Below are positions 53,450 through 62,262 of a DNA stretch of 64,000 bases, piece after piece. A program made the position numbers and the translations under genes. The notes below the pieces were generated by a model. That model ran no database searches and was not told the origin of the DNA. It worked only from the letters and a program-made list of their open reading frames with translations. The stretch is from Egibacter rhizosphaerae (GTDB lineage Bacteria; Actinomycetota; Nitriliruptoria; Euzebyales; Egibacteraceae): positions 558,001-622,000 of the forward strand of contig NZ_CP036402.1 in the NCBI RefSeq assembly GCF_004322855.1, read 5' to 3'. Position 1 is the stretch's first letter; every line of letters begins with the position of its first letter.

Positions 53450-54361
53450 TCAGAAGTCGGCGCCCGGCATCTCCCCGAAGGCCTCCTCGAAGTCGACGGC
53501 GTCCTCGGGCTCCTCGATGTCGACGTCGGCGCCGAAGTCGTGGAACTCCATCCGCGTCGTCTGGGTCATGTCGGCCATCTCGTCGACCATCGCGTCCACG
53601 TCGGCCTGCTCGGGGCCCTCATCGGGGAGAGCGTCAGGCGCGAGCTCCTCGGGATCGACGTCCGAGAAGTCCACGGTCATCTCCATCCGCACGACCCGCT
53701 CCTGCTCGTCGACCCAGACGTCGATCGGCAGCTCGTCGAACCCCGTCACGTCCATCTGCTCCTCGAGCGCCGCCCGTGTGTCGGGGTCGTCGATGTCCTC
53801 CAGGCTGACCTCCGCCAGGTCGGCCACCATGGCGTACCGGGTGGCGGATTCCCCGCGGACCTCCTCCTCGCCGACCTCCTCGACCTCGGAGGCCGCCTCC
53901 TTCAGCACGGCGAGCTGCGCACCCGGGTCCCAGTCCGGCTGGGCGTCCATCAACGCGGCCGGATCCACGCCCATCGCCTCGGGGTCGAGGCGGATCCATT
54001 CCGCGTCGAGGCCCATCATTTCGCCCATGTCGCCCATGCGCATGTACATCGTCGTATCGATCATGCGCATCTCCATCTCGTCCATGCCGTCCTGGCCGGG
54101 CGCCCCCATCATCGCGCCGAGGTCGGTGCGCATCGTCATCCGGTGCTCGGCGAAGTCGATCTCCCCCTCGCCGTCCATGGTCATCGGCCCGGCCATGTCG
54201 GGACCACCCTCGGTCTCGACCTCGAAGCTCAGCCGCGCGGTCTCGTCGCCCGTGGCCTCCGCGGCTTCGGCGACCCGCTCCGCCGCTCCGCCCTCACCCG
54301 CGCACGCCACCGCGAGCAACGCGAGGCCCGCGAGCACCCCCACACCGATCATGACCCGCAT
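53450..54361 (-). CDS. Secreted acidic lipoprotein (LppX/LprG-like)
   Basis: This 303-residue lipoprotein has a signal ending in LLAVACAGEGG (lipobox cysteine near residue 19). The rest resembles the LppX/LprAFG beta-sheet fold that binds lipids: TARLSFEVETEGG, DFAEHRMTMRTD, GESATRYAMVADLAEVS, IDVWVDEQERVVRMEMTVDF. It is rich in Asp, Glu and Met. ATG 54361 has GGGGGAG upstream. Stands alone between glcD and tRNA-Asn; role unknown, probably envelope lipid handling. Confidence 0.75.
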   Translation of the reverse strand: MRVMIGVGVLAGLALLAVACAGEGGAAERVAEAAEATGDETARLSFEVETEGGPDMAGPMTMDGEGEIDFAEHRMTMRTDLGAMMGAPGQDGMDEMEMRMIDTTMYMRMGDMGEMMGLDAEWIRLDPEAMGVDPAALMDAQPDWDPGAQLAVLKEAASEVEEVGEEEVRGESATRYAMVADLAEVSLEDIDDPDTRAALEEQMDVTGFDELPIDVWVDEQERVVRMEMTVDFSDVDPEELAPDALPDEGPEQADVDAMVDEMADMTQTTRMEFHDFGADVDIEEPEDAVDFEEAFGEMPGADF

Positions 54362-54506
54362 GATGCTCCCCCCGTTTGATCTGAGCTTCTTCCGTGTCCG
54401 CGCAGGTATCCTATGCGATCGGCGGCATCGGGGCACGCCACCGGTGCGGCGCGCAGGCACCCCGCCGTTGCGGACGGGCGCGAGACGCTAGACTCGTGGA
54501 CGCCAT

Positions 54507-54579
54507 TCCGGGGTAGCTCAGTTGGCAGAGCGCTCGCCTGTTAAGCGAGATGTCGCCGGTTCGAGCCCGGCCCCCGGAG
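54507..54579 (+). tRNA. tRNA-Asn (GTT)
   Basis: A 73-nt cloverleaf is present: acceptor TCCGGGG pairs with CCCCGGA, D-arm GCTC/GAGC, anticodon stem CTCGC/GCGAG with loop CTGTTAA (anticodon GTT), T-arm GCCGG-TTCGAGC-CCGGC, discriminator G. CCA is not encoded. Confidence 0.95.
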
Positions 54580-54710
54580 CCGGGAAGCGCCCCGCCCGAG
54601 CCCCTCGGGCGGGGCGTGGTGCGTTCCGGGGCGGGCGCGGACCGCCCCCGTCGTGTGAGACTACGCGCAACGGGATACGAACCCGGTACGGCAACCAGGG
54701 AGGAGCCGCG

Positions 54711-54983
54711 ATGCGCCTGTTCCGCTTCGGACTCGTGCTCGGCCTCGCGATCGGCTACATCGCCGGCGCGGCCGCGGGCCGCCAGCGCTACGAGCAGATC
54801 CGCAGCATGTACCAGCGCCTCAGCTCGAGCGGACCCGCGCAGCAGCTGTCCGGGGAGGTCCGTGACCTCGCCGGCAAGGCCGGCGGCCGCCTCGAGGACC
54901 GCGCCACGCAGGGCGTGAGCCGGATCACCGACTCGGTCAAGCGCGGCGGGGACGGGTCCGACGACCCGACCACGGGCCGGTGA
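54711..54983 (+). CDS. Small membrane protein, YtxH-like
   Basis: This 90-residue protein begins with one glycine/alanine-rich membrane helix (LFRFGLVLGLAIGYIAGAAA) followed by an arginine-rich boundary and an amphipathic helix. This is the YtxH-like layout of actinobacterial stress-associated small proteins. ATG 54711 has GGGAGGAG seven bases upstream. Convergent with the sigma-factor gene. Function unknown. Confidence 0.7.
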   Translation: MRLFRFGLVLGLAIGYIAGAAAGRQRYEQIRSMYQRLSSSGPAQQLSGEVRDLAGKAGGRLEDRATQGVSRITDSVKRGGDGSDDPTTGR

Positions 54984-54987
54984 TCCG

Positions 54988-55917
54988 CTAGCCCGTCGGG
55001 TCGCCGGCGCTGATCGTTCGAACCCGGGCGGGGTGGCGCAGCTTCGAGAGGATCTTGCCCTCGATCTGGCGGACCCGATCCGGCGGGAGGTCGAAGGCCG
55101 CCCCCACCTCCTCCAGGCTGCGGGGGTACCCGTCGTCGAGCCCGAAGCGCCACCGCACGACCCGTCGCTCGCGGTCGGACAGCTCGGCGAGGAGCCGCTC
55201 GATCTGCTCGCGCAGCAGGACCCGGTCGGTCGTCTCGGGCGGCTGCGGCACGTCGGGATCAGGGAGCACGTCGACCAGTTCGCGGTCCCCCTCGTCGGCC
55301 GGGGTCTGCAGGCTCACGCACTCGCGGCGCAGGCCGTCGAGCTCGCGGATCCGTTCCGGCGTCATCCCGGTCAGCGCGGCGACCTCCTCCACCTCGGGCT
55401 GCCGGCCCAGGCGTTGACTGGCCTGCTGTTCGGCGCGACGCGCCCGGTGCAACTCGTCGAGCACCTGCCCGGGGATCCGGATCGTGCGCCCCTGGTCCGC
55501 GAGCGCGCGGACGATCGCCTGGCGTATCCACCAGGTCGCGTAGGTCGAGAACCGGTAGCCCCGCGCGGGGTCGAACCGCTCGACGGCGCGCATCAGTCCA
55601 ATGTTGCCCTCCTGCACGAGGTCGGCGAAGGCGAGGCCGCGCCCTCGATAGTGCTTCGCGACCGAGACGACCAGCCGCAGGTTGGCCTCCACCAACGTCG
55701 TGCGCGCCCGGTCGCCCTCGCGCCGCACCCGGTCCAGCCGCCGAGGGCACGCCGCGGCATCCGCCCCGCGCAGCAGGCGCGAGGCCTCCTGGCCGGCGGC
55801 GACCCGCTTGGCGAGATCGGCCTCCTCGGCGGGAGTGCGCAGGCGGGCCTGCTCGGGATCGGGGTCGAGGCCACCCGGCTTGGCTGGGGACACACGGGCA
55901 GCGGTCAGCGGGCTCAC
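54988..55917 (-). CDS. RpoD/SigA-family RNA polymerase sigma factor
   Basis: This 309-residue sigma-70 has a short region 1.2-like segment ([15 protein letters not shown]) and full region 2 ([56 protein letters not shown]). Region 3 follows, then region 4 with [17 protein letters not shown] and [20 protein letters not shown]. The short N-terminus without region 1.1 suits a group 2 factor, but its coupling to dnaG recalls the macromolecular-synthesis operon of primary sigma. The GTG overlaps the dnaG stop (GTGA). Confidence 0.88.
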   Translation of the reverse strand: MSPLTAARVSPAKPGGLDPDPEQARLRTPAEEADLAKRVAAGQEASRLLRGADAAACPRRLDRVRREGDRARTTLVEANLRLVVSVAKHYRGRGLAFADLVQEGNIGLMRAVERFDPARGYRFSTYATWWIRQAIVRALADQGRTIRIPGQVLDELHRARRAEQQASQRLGRQPEVEEVAALTGMTPERIRELDGLRRECVSLQTPADEGDRELVDVLPDPDVPQPPETTDRVLLREQIERLLAELSDRERRVVRWRFGLDDGYPRSLEEVGAAFDLPPDRVRQIEGKILSKLRHPARVRTISAGDPTG

Positions 55918-57737
55918 CCCCCTTCGTGGCCGTCGCGGATCGCGTCGCGGCGGCGACGCAGCTCCTCGATCCGGGCGGCCAGCGATCGACGTTCGTCGGT
56001 GGACAGCTGCTCGCGCTGGGTGTCCATGCGCGCGCGGACCTCCGCCATCTCGCGGTCGATCGCCGCGCGGCGCAGCGCGTCGATCACCTGCGCGGCGTGC
56101 GCCGAGTCGGACGTCGGCAGGTCCGCGAGGGCCAGGGCACGCACGCGTCGCCGGGTGTCCTCGTCCGGCAGGGCCTCCAGCACGTCGTCGAGCCCCCCGC
56201 TCGGTGCCGCCGCGAGCGCCACGAACAACTGCCGCGACGCCGGGGAGGTGAAATCGTGCTCGCCGACCTTCGACCAGCTGGGCGGCAGCAGGTCGGGCCG
56301 CTGCAGCGCGAGCTGCAGCACCTGCCGCTCGAGCCGCAGCTGCGGGTCGCGGGGCTCGGACGGACGAGGGGCCGCGGCGACCTCCACCGCGGTCGACGAG
56401 GACGGCTCCTGGTCGGCCGCGTCGAGCTCGGCCTCGATCCGGTCCGCCGACAGCTTCACGACCGGGGCGACGATGTCGCGGATGTACCGGTAGCGCAGGA
56501 CCCGGTCGCCGATCCGCGCGAGCAGCGGGAACGTCCGCCGGTAGGCCTCCACCTGACCCTCGGGGGTGCTGGTGTTCGCGGTCCGCAGCAGGTGGGTGAT
56601 CTGGAACTCGATCGCGGTGCGGACGTCGGCGAGGGCCTCCTCGACCCGCTCGGCCCCGCTGGCCGCCAGGTCGGCGGGGTCCTCACCCGGGGGCAGCGGC
56701 AGGACCGCGACCTCGCGCACCCCGGCCTCCTCGGCCAGCGCCCGCGCCCGGTCCGCGGCGGCGAATCCGGCGTCGTCGGCGTCGAGCGCGAGCACGACCC
56801 GCCGGGCGAACTTCTCGAGCTGGCGGAAGTGCTCGGCGGTCAGCGCCGTCCCGCAGGTCGCGACCGCGTTGCGCACGTCCGCCCGGTGCAGGGCGATCAC
56901 GTCCATGTAGCCCTCGACGACGAGCACCGTGTCGCGGCGCTGCGCCTCGGCCCGGGCCCAGTTCAGGCCGTACAGCACCTTGCTCTTGACGTAGATCTCG
57001 GACTCGGGCGAGTTGATGTACTTCGGGGGCTCCCCGTCGCGGGGCGCGGTCGTGGGCGGGCGGTCGGGCAGGACCCGGCCGCCGAACCCGAGCACGTCGC
57101 GCCCGCTCGCATCGAAGATGGGGAAGATCAGCCGGCCGCGGAACCGGTCGAGCAGCCCGCGCTGGCCGCGGGTCGCCACGCCGGCGTCGACCAGCTCGGC
57201 CTGGCCGAAGCCGGCGTTCGTGAGATGGCGGACCAGCCCGTCCCACCGGTCGGGAGCCCAGCCGAGCTGGAAGTGCTCGGCCGCCTCGCGGTCGAGCCCG
57301 CGCTGCTTGAGGTACGTGCGCGCCGCCGAGCCGTCGTCGGTGAACAGGTGCTGGTGGAAGAAGCGCGCCGCCTCCCCCACCAGGTCGGTCAGCCGCGTCC
57401 GCCGGCCGAGGGCCTTGCGCTGGCCAGGCGACATGTCCTCGTAGGTCAGCTCGTAGCCGGTGAGGCGCGCCAGCCGCTCCACGGCCTCGGGGAACGTGAG
57501 CGCCTCCACCTTCTCGAGGAACTTGTAGGCGTCCCCGCCCTCCCCGCAGCCGAAGCAGTGCCACAGCCCGCGCGCCGGATCGACCGTGAAGGACGGGGTG
57601 CGCTCCTCGTGCAGGGGGCAGAGGCCCTTGTACCGCGTCCCGGCGCGCTTCAGGCCCGTGTAGTCCCCGATGACCGACGCGAGGTCAGCGCGCTCGCGCA
57701 GCGCCTCGATGTCCCCGGAGCTGATGCGACCGGCCAC
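55914..57737 (-). CDS. dnaG: DNA primase DnaG
   Basis: This 607-residue primase has an N-terminal zinc-binding domain ([13 protein letters not shown] with a following HCFGCGEGG), the catalytic core with Toprim motifs ([13 protein letters not shown] and [10 protein letters not shown]), and a helicase-interaction C-terminal region. It makes RNA primers for DNA replication. GTG 57737 is chosen because AGGGGAG precedes it and the product then begins VAGRIS, like other actinobacterial primases; ATG 57758 is seven codons upstream. Coupled to the downstream sigma factor. Confidence 0.95.
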   Translation of the reverse strand: MAGRISSGDIEALRERADLASVIGDYTGLKRAGTRYKGLCPLHEERTPSFTVDPARGLWHCFGCGEGGDAYKFLEKVEALTFPEAVERLARLTGYELTYEDMSPGQRKALGRRTRLTDLVGEAARFFHQHLFTDDGSAARTYLKQRGLDREAAEHFQLGWAPDRWDGLVRHLTNAGFGQAELVDAGVATRGQRGLLDRFRGRLIFPIFDASGRDVLGFGGRVLPDRPPTTAPRDGEPPKYINSPESEIYVKSKVLYGLNWARAEAQRRDTVLVVEGYMDVIALHRADVRNAVATCGTALTAEHFRQLEKFARRVVLALDADDAGFAAADRARALAEEAGVREVAVLPLPPGEDPADLAASGAERVEEALADVRTAIEFQITHLLRTANTSTPEGQVEAYRRTFPLLARIGDRVLRYRYIRDIVAPVVKLSADRIEAELDAADQEPSSSTAVEVAAAPRPSEPRDPQLRLERQVLQLALQRPDLLPPSWSKVGEHDFTSPASRQLFVALAAAPSGGLDDVLEALPDEDTRRRVRALALADLPTSDSAHAAQVIDALRRAAIDREMAEVRARMDTQREQLSTDERRSLAARIEELRRRRDAIRDGHEGG

Positions 57738-57847
57738 CCGCTCCCCTCTGAAGGCCACGACTTGGATGCTCCGGCGCGAGTGTACGCAGCCGCTCCCGGC
57801 CGTCGCCGAACCCGAGCCGCCGGCTTGTGGGGATGTCGCCCGTGCGG

Positions 57848-58873
57848 CTACCCGCGCGGCAGGAAGCGTTCCGTGAAGGCGCTGCGCGCCTCGCGGTCGG
57901 TGAGCCGGCAGAGGTGGTCGAGCACCCGCTGCTCGGTCACGTCGCCGTCGCGGCCCGGCAGGCTCTCAGGGTTGGTCGCCCCCTCGATGGCGAGGCTCTG
58001 CAGGCAGTGCGCGGCCCGCCCGGCCTCGGCCCGCGCCTCCGGGCGTCCGTGGACGCGTTCGTCGAGGAACGCCTCCAGCGTCCCGAGCGCGGCCTCCACC
58101 GGCGGGGTCAGCGCGATCTCGGGCCGTTCGGCGCTGGCCTGCACCGCCGACGTCACCACGGCCGCGACCCTGGTGCCGTGTCCGGCGCCGAGACCGGTGC
58201 GGACCTCGGCCGGCACGTCGTCGAGGTGGACGAGTTCGCCTCGCAGGGCCCCGGTCAGATCGTGGAGGCTGCCCGCGACCCACGTCGACAGGGCCGCCAC
58301 CTGGCCCTCGTGCGTGGCCGCATGGGAGCGGGGCCAGGTCTGGTGCAGCAGGCCGTCGCGCACCTCCCACGTGAGGTTGAGGCCCCGCCCGTCGCGAACC
58401 AAGCGTTCGACGACGCGTAGGCTCTGCTCGCCGACGTCGAACCCGGCGGTGGCGACCTCGGCGAGTGCGTGCTCGCCGGCCACCCCGAACGGCGGGGCGC
58501 CCACGGATTGGCCGAGCGCGACGGCCTCGGCGAGGTCCTCGTTGAGGCGCAGCGCCCGCGCGATCGTGCGCGCGAGCTGGCTCGTAGCGAGACTGTGCGC
58601 GAGCCGCGACCGCCACGGTGGCACGACGTCGAGGACCTGCGCGGTGGGCTCGGCCGGGACGAACGACTGGGTCGTCCCCGCGAGCCGCAGGAACACGTCC
58701 GCGTGCAGGAGCCGGTCCCGATCCTGCTGGAAGGCCGTCCGGATCGGATCCGGGTCCTCGTAGCGATCCCGACCCTTCGATTCGCCGGAGAGCGCCGCCC
58801 ACGTCGACAGGCTCGTTCGCTCGACCGCTTCCGCGCGCTCCCGAATGTCGAACGATTCGATCACACTGGGCAT
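57848..58873 (-). CDS. dGTP triphosphohydrolase-like protein lacking the HD motif
   Basis: This 341-residue protein has dGTPase family architecture: a start region RDRLLHADVFLRLAGTTQSF (usually RDRLLHSRAFRRLAGKTQVF) and RSRLAHSLATSQLARTIARA with the first histidine (His93) kept. The family's AHDLGHPPFGHAGE motif is here GQSVGAPPFGVAGE: Gln122 and Ser123 replace His-Asp, and two further histidines are Ala126 and Val131. The distal aspartate also seems lost. Metal-dependent dNTP hydrolysis is therefore unlikely. The gene still sits upstream of dnaG as dgt does in actinobacteria, so it may have a structural or regulatory role. Confidence 0.8.
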   Translation of the reverse strand: MPSVIESFDIRERAEAVERTSLSTWAALSGESKGRDRYEDPDPIRTAFQQDRDRLLHADVFLRLAGTTQSFVPAEPTAQVLDVVPPWRSRLAHSLATSQLARTIARALRLNEDLAEAVALGQSVGAPPFGVAGEHALAEVATAGFDVGEQSLRVVERLVRDGRGLNLTWEVRDGLLHQTWPRSHAATHEGQVAALSTWVAGSLHDLTGALRGELVHLDDVPAEVRTGLGAGHGTRVAAVVTSAVQASAERPEIALTPPVEAALGTLEAFLDERVHGRPEARAEAGRAAHCLQSLAIEGATNPESLPGRDGDVTEQRVLDHLCRLTDREARSAFTERFLPRG

Positions 58874-58976
58874 GGTACCAGCAGGCAACGAGGGATCGGG
58901 AGCCCCGAAGCGGCCCAGAACGGCCCGGAATCGGGCGTTCGGGACCACGATGACGACGCGAAGGGCAGGCAACCCC

Positions 58977-59372
58977 ATGGAGCAGGTCAAACCACGCGAG
59001 CTGATCGTGGCCGCCCGCGTCGCGGACGCGCTCGTCTACGCCGCCGGTGTGGCCGGTGTCGTTGCCGGCGGGGTCCTGTTCATGGAGGGCCAGCGCTGGT
59101 TCGCCGTCGTGGCCTGGGTGCTGACCTTCGTGGCCGGCGCAGCTCTGCGGCTGGCCGCCTGGGCCGCCAAGGCCCTCGCCGAGCTGCTGGAACGCACCGC
59201 CCGGATGGAGCGGGACCTCACCCACCTGCTCGTCCGCCCGCGCGAGCAGGATCCCGGGGCCGGCCCCCACGAACGCGACCTCCCCCCGGGCTTCGGCGAC
59301 TCCGGGGGGCGCCGACCCGGCGGGCGCGACGAACCCCCGGACCCGTGGAAGCGCCTCGGCGGCTGGCACTAG
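58977..59372 (+). CDS. Small two-helix membrane protein
   Basis: This 131-residue protein has two hydrophobic helices (about residues 14–32 and 36–58), an alanine-rich amphipathic segment (AAWAAKALAELLERTARMER), and a charged, proline- and glycine-rich C-terminus ending DPWKRLGGWH. No family recognised. It is divergent from the dGTPase-like gene. The last codons form the first unit of the 54-bp tandem repeat that continues past the stop. ATG 58977 chosen; ATG 58950 possible. Confidence 0.6.
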   Translation: MEQVKPRELIVAARVADALVYAAGVAGVVAGGVLFMEGQRWFAVVAWVLTFVAGAALRLAAWAAKALAELLERTARMERDLTHLLVRPREQDPGAGPHERDLPPGFGDSGGRRPGGRDEPPDPWKRLGGWH

Positions 59373-59535
59373 CGCCGACGTCCAGGCCGCCACGCACCCG
59401 TGGAAGCGCCTCGGCGGCTGGCACTAGCACCGACGCCCAGGCCGCTACGGGCCGTGGAAGCGCCTCGGCGGCTGCACCAGCGCCGACGCCCAGGCCGCGA
59501 CGACCGCGGAAGCGCCTCGGCGGCCTGCACCAGCG
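59345..59535. repeat. Tandem repeat, about 54 bp, four copies, starting inside the preceding gene
   Basis: Copies start with G(T/C)GGAAGCGCCTCGGCGGC at 59345, 59400, 59454 and 59506 (spacing 55, 54 and 52) and continue through a conserved CCGACGCCCAGGCCGC block. The first copy encodes the last residues and stop of the small membrane protein; the others are non-coding. There is no unique spacer, so this is a minisatellite-like array rather than a CRISPR. Confidence 0.85.
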
Positions 59536-59554
59536 CCGCGACACGGGCTTGCCG

Positions 59555-59750
59555 GCGGTGTGGACACGACCGCACACCGCAAGTGCCAATGGTGTCCACA
59601 CCGCTACCACGTCGGGCCCGTGCGCGCGAGGTGTGGACGGACCCGGCGGCGCCACCTCCCCGATGTGTCCACACCGCCGGGAAGGCGACGGCTCTCCGCG
59701 CACGGTGTGGACGGTTCCGCGCGTGGAACCTGCGGAGTCGTCCACACCGT
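59555..59750. repeat. Array of three related hairpins built on TGTGGAC/GTCCACA
   Basis: Inverted pairs begin at 59555, 59630 and about 59703. Arms are GCGGTGTGGACAC/GTGTCCACACCGC (13 bp), GGTGTGGAC/GTCCACACC (9 bp) and ACGGTGTGGACG/CGTCCACACCGT (12 bp), each with a loop of about 24 bases, at a period near 73 bases. Loop sequences differ, while stem changes are compensated on both arms. No T-run follows. The six half-sites also resemble DnaA boxes, with one to two mismatches from TTGTCCACA. Confidence 0.75.
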
Positions 59751-59862
59751 CCGGACCTCGTCGGGAAGCTCACCCCCGCCAGCACAGGCCGCCAGGGGTG
59801 CGCCGTCAGGGAGGACTACGGGGGCGAACCTCGCAATCACGGGGTGCGGTCGAAGCGCTCGT

Positions 59863-61335
59863 CTACGGCGTGAGGTCGAGGCGCTCGTCGAGATACGTGG
59901 ACAGCTGGTCGATCGCCACGCGCTCCTGGGTCATCGTGTCCCGGTCGCGCACGGTCACCGCCCGGTCATCCTCCACGGTCTCGAAGTCGACCGTGACGCA
60001 GAACGGCGTGCCGATCTCGTCCTGGCGGCGGTAGCGCTTGCCGATCGAGGCGGCGTCGTCGTACTCGATCGGGAACCGCGGGCGCAGCAGGTCCGCGACC
60101 TCGCGGGCCGTGGGCACGAGCTTCTCGTTGCGCGACAGCGGCAGGACCGCGACCTTCACCGGCGCGAGCGCGTGATGCAGCTGCAACCACACGCGCCGCT
60201 CGGTCCCGCCCTTCGCGGCCGGCGCCTGCTCGTCGCGGTACGCGTCGATCAGGAACGCCAGCGCGGCGCGGTCGACGCCCGCGGCCGGCTCGATCACGTA
60301 CGGCAGATAGCGCTCGTCGCGCTCGCCGTCGTAGTACGTGAGGTCCTTGCCGCTGGTCTCGGCGTGTGCGCCGAGGTCGAAGTCCGTGCGGTTCGCGATC
60401 CCCTCGAGCTCCGACCAGGCGAACGGGAAGCGGTACTCCACGTCGACGGTGCGCTTCGCGTAGTGGCTGAGCTCGTCGGAGGCGTGCGGGCGGATCCGCA
60501 GGTTCTCCGCGCGGAGGCCGTAGCGGGTGTACCAGTCCCAGCGGTGCTTGATCCAGTACTCGTGCCACGCCTCGTCGGTGCCGGGCCGCACGAAGTACTC
60601 CATCTCCATCTGCTCGAACTCGCGCACCCGGAAGATGAAGTTGCGCGGGGTGATCTCGTTGCGGAACGACTTGCCGACCTGCGCGATCCCGAACGGGACC
60701 TTCTGGCGGCTCGTCAGCTGCACGTGGGCGAAGTCGACGAACATCGCCTGCGCGGTCTCGGGCCGCAGCCACACCTCGCTGCCGGACTCCTGCGTGGGAC
60801 CGACGTGGGTCTGGAACAACAGGTTGAACTGGCGCGGCTCGCCGAACTCGCAGAGCGAGTAGTCGCTGCGCGGGCACTCGTAGGTGGAGGCGTCGCCCTG
60901 GGTGACCTGGTCGGCGCGGAACCGCGCGTTGCAGGTGCGGCACTCGGTCAGCGGGTCGGTGAAGTTCTCGATGTGCCCGCTGGCCTCCCACACCCGGGGG
61001 TGCATGAGGACCGACGCGTCAAGCTGCACGACGTCGCCGCGCAGTTGGATCATGTGTCGCTTCCATGCGGCCTTGACGTTGTCCTTGAGCGCGGCGCCGA
61101 GCGGACCGAAGTCCCAGGCGCCCCGCAGTCCCCCGTAGATCTCCGAGGACTGGAAGATGATCCCGCGGCGCTTGCACAGCTCGGTGATCTCGCGCATCGA
61201 GGTGTGGTGCGACTCCACGGTGTCGTCGGCGTCCTCGGCCACCTCGGTGTAGGTGGCATCGACGACCGGGTCACCGTCGGCCGGCGGGAGTTCGTGCGGA
61301 TGGGCGCCGCTCAGGGAGGAGGTCTCGGTGCTCAC
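59863..61335 (-). CDS. glyS: Glycyl-tRNA synthetase (dimeric class II type)
   Basis: This 490-residue enzyme has the archaeal/eukaryal-type alpha2 layout: [20 protein letters not shown] near the N-terminus, [15 protein letters not shown], the motif 2 region [20 protein letters not shown], and the C-terminal anticodon-binding domain ([20 protein letters not shown]). It charges tRNA-Gly. GTG 61335 has AGGAGA six bases upstream, preferred over the longer frame to 61383. Divergent from gntR. Confidence 0.95.
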   Translation of the reverse strand: MSTETSSLSGAHPHELPPADGDPVVDATYTEVAEDADDTVESHHTSMREITELCKRRGIIFQSSEIYGGLRGAWDFGPLGAALKDNVKAAWKRHMIQLRGDVVQLDASVLMHPRVWEASGHIENFTDPLTECRTCNARFRADQVTQGDASTYECPRSDYSLCEFGEPRQFNLLFQTHVGPTQESGSEVWLRPETAQAMFVDFAHVQLTSRQKVPFGIAQVGKSFRNEITPRNFIFRVREFEQMEMEYFVRPGTDEAWHEYWIKHRWDWYTRYGLRAENLRIRPHASDELSHYAKRTVDVEYRFPFAWSELEGIANRTDFDLGAHAETSGKDLTYYDGERDERYLPYVIEPAAGVDRAALAFLIDAYRDEQAPAAKGGTERRVWLQLHHALAPVKVAVLPLSRNEKLVPTAREVADLLRPRFPIEYDDAASIGKRYRRQDEIGTPFCVTVDFETVEDDRAVTVRDRDTMTQERVAIDQLSTYLDERLDLTP

Positions 61336-61435
61336 GTCGGTCTCCTGGGATCGGGTGCCCGCGCTGGCGGCGCGAGTCGACACCCGAGCGTAGCCGCACT
61401 TGACGAGCCCGGCGGCCGACGACTAGGTTCATCAC

Positions 61436-61449
61436 GTCATCATGATGAC
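61436..61449. promoter_or_regulatory. 14-bp perfect palindrome over the gntR start codon
   Basis: GTCATCA is followed directly by TGATGAC; the tandem ATG codons of gntR lie inside. TAGGTT at 61423–61428 could be a -10 element for a leaderless message. The position suits self-repression by the GntR protein that controls the microcompartment genes. Confidence 0.45.
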
Positions 61450-62236
61450 TCAGGATCCCCCCGCCGTCGGCGCCGCCATCCACCAGGGATCGGGGCTGCC
61501 ACTGCACGTCCAGCTCCGGCGGGCCGTGCTCACCGAGATCCACGAGCGGGGCCTGCGACCGGGCGACCGGCTCCCCACCGAAGGCGAGCTCGAGCAACGG
61601 TACGGCGTGTCCCGCAGCACCATCCGCCAGGCGATGGCCGACCTCGCCACCGAGGGCCACGTCACGCGCGTCCAGGGCAAGGGCACGTTCGTCGGGACCC
61701 CGAAGATCCAGCACCTGCCGGTCCTCGAGTCGTTCTCCGAGCTCCTGCGCAAGCAGGGCTACGACGCCAGCCACCGCCTCCTCGAGTCCGAGGTACGTGA
61801 GGCCCCCGGGGAGGTCGCCGAGGGCCTCGGCACCGCCGTCGGGACTCCCTGCCGGCGCTTGCAGCGGCTCTTCCTCGCCGACGGCAGCCCGGTGGGCACC
61901 GCCGAGACCTGGTTGCCGATCGCGCGCCTCGAACCCCACGACCAGCTGCTGGCGGACCCCGCCGACGGCGACTGGTCGCTCTACGCGGTGCTGCAGGACG
62001 AGCCGTTCGGCCTCCGCCTCGCCCGCGCGATCGAGACCGTGAACCCCGCGATCGCCGACGACGAGAGCGCCAGGCTGCTGCGGTGCGCGCCGGGCACCCT
62101 CCTGCTGTTGATCCACCGGGTCACCCACACCGCCGACGACGAGCCGCTCGAGTGGTCCCGACTGCGCTTCCTGGGCGGGCACTACGAGTACCGCGTCGAG
62201 CTCCACCCGAGCCGGCCGGCGGAGGGGCCCGCGTGA
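61442..62236 (+). CDS. GntR/HutC-family regulator of the microcompartment locus
   Basis: This 264-residue protein has an N-terminal winged helix (about residues 18–82; GDRLPTEGELEQRYGVSRST and VTRVQGKGTFVG) and a UTRA ligand-binding domain (about 95–255; LLESEVREAP, FLADGSPVGTAETWLPI). UTRA domains bind sugar phosphates or similar small molecules. It is the first gene of the run gntR–rpiB–deoC–BMC-T, so a pentose phosphate is the likely inducer. Its stop lies in the first copy of a 26-bp duplication. Confidence 0.88.
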   Translation: MMTQDPPAVGAAIHQGSGLPLHVQLRRAVLTEIHERGLRPGDRLPTEGELEQRYGVSRSTIRQAMADLATEGHVTRVQGKGTFVGTPKIQHLPVLESFSELLRKQGYDASHRLLESEVREAPGEVAEGLGTAVGTPCRRLQRLFLADGSPVGTAETWLPIARLEPHDQLLADPADGDWSLYAVLQDEPFGLRLARAIETVNPAIADDESARLLRCAPGTLLLLIHRVTHTADDEPLEWSRLRFLGGHYEYRVELHPSRPAEGPA

Positions 62237-62262
62237 GCCGGCCGGCGGAGGGCCCCGCGTGA
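62211..62262. repeat. 26-bp tandem duplication at the gntR–rpiB junction
   Basis: Two adjacent 26-base units (62211–62236 and 62237–62262) differ at one base. Each ends in GCGTGA: the first provides the gntR stop, the second the GTG start of rpiB. Before duplication the two genes would have overlapped by GTGA, as rpiB and deoC still do. Confidence 0.9.

Noticed and set aside
59345-59535. CRISPR array
   Set aside because: Units are contiguous without unique spacers, vary in length, and the first lies inside a coding sequence; there are no cas genes in the window.
59555-59750. Chromosome replication origin, because of six DnaA-box-like 9-mers
   Set aside because: No dnaA, dnaN, gyrB or rpmH nearby, no AT-rich unwinding stretch, and the regular inverted pairing is better explained as a hairpin array.
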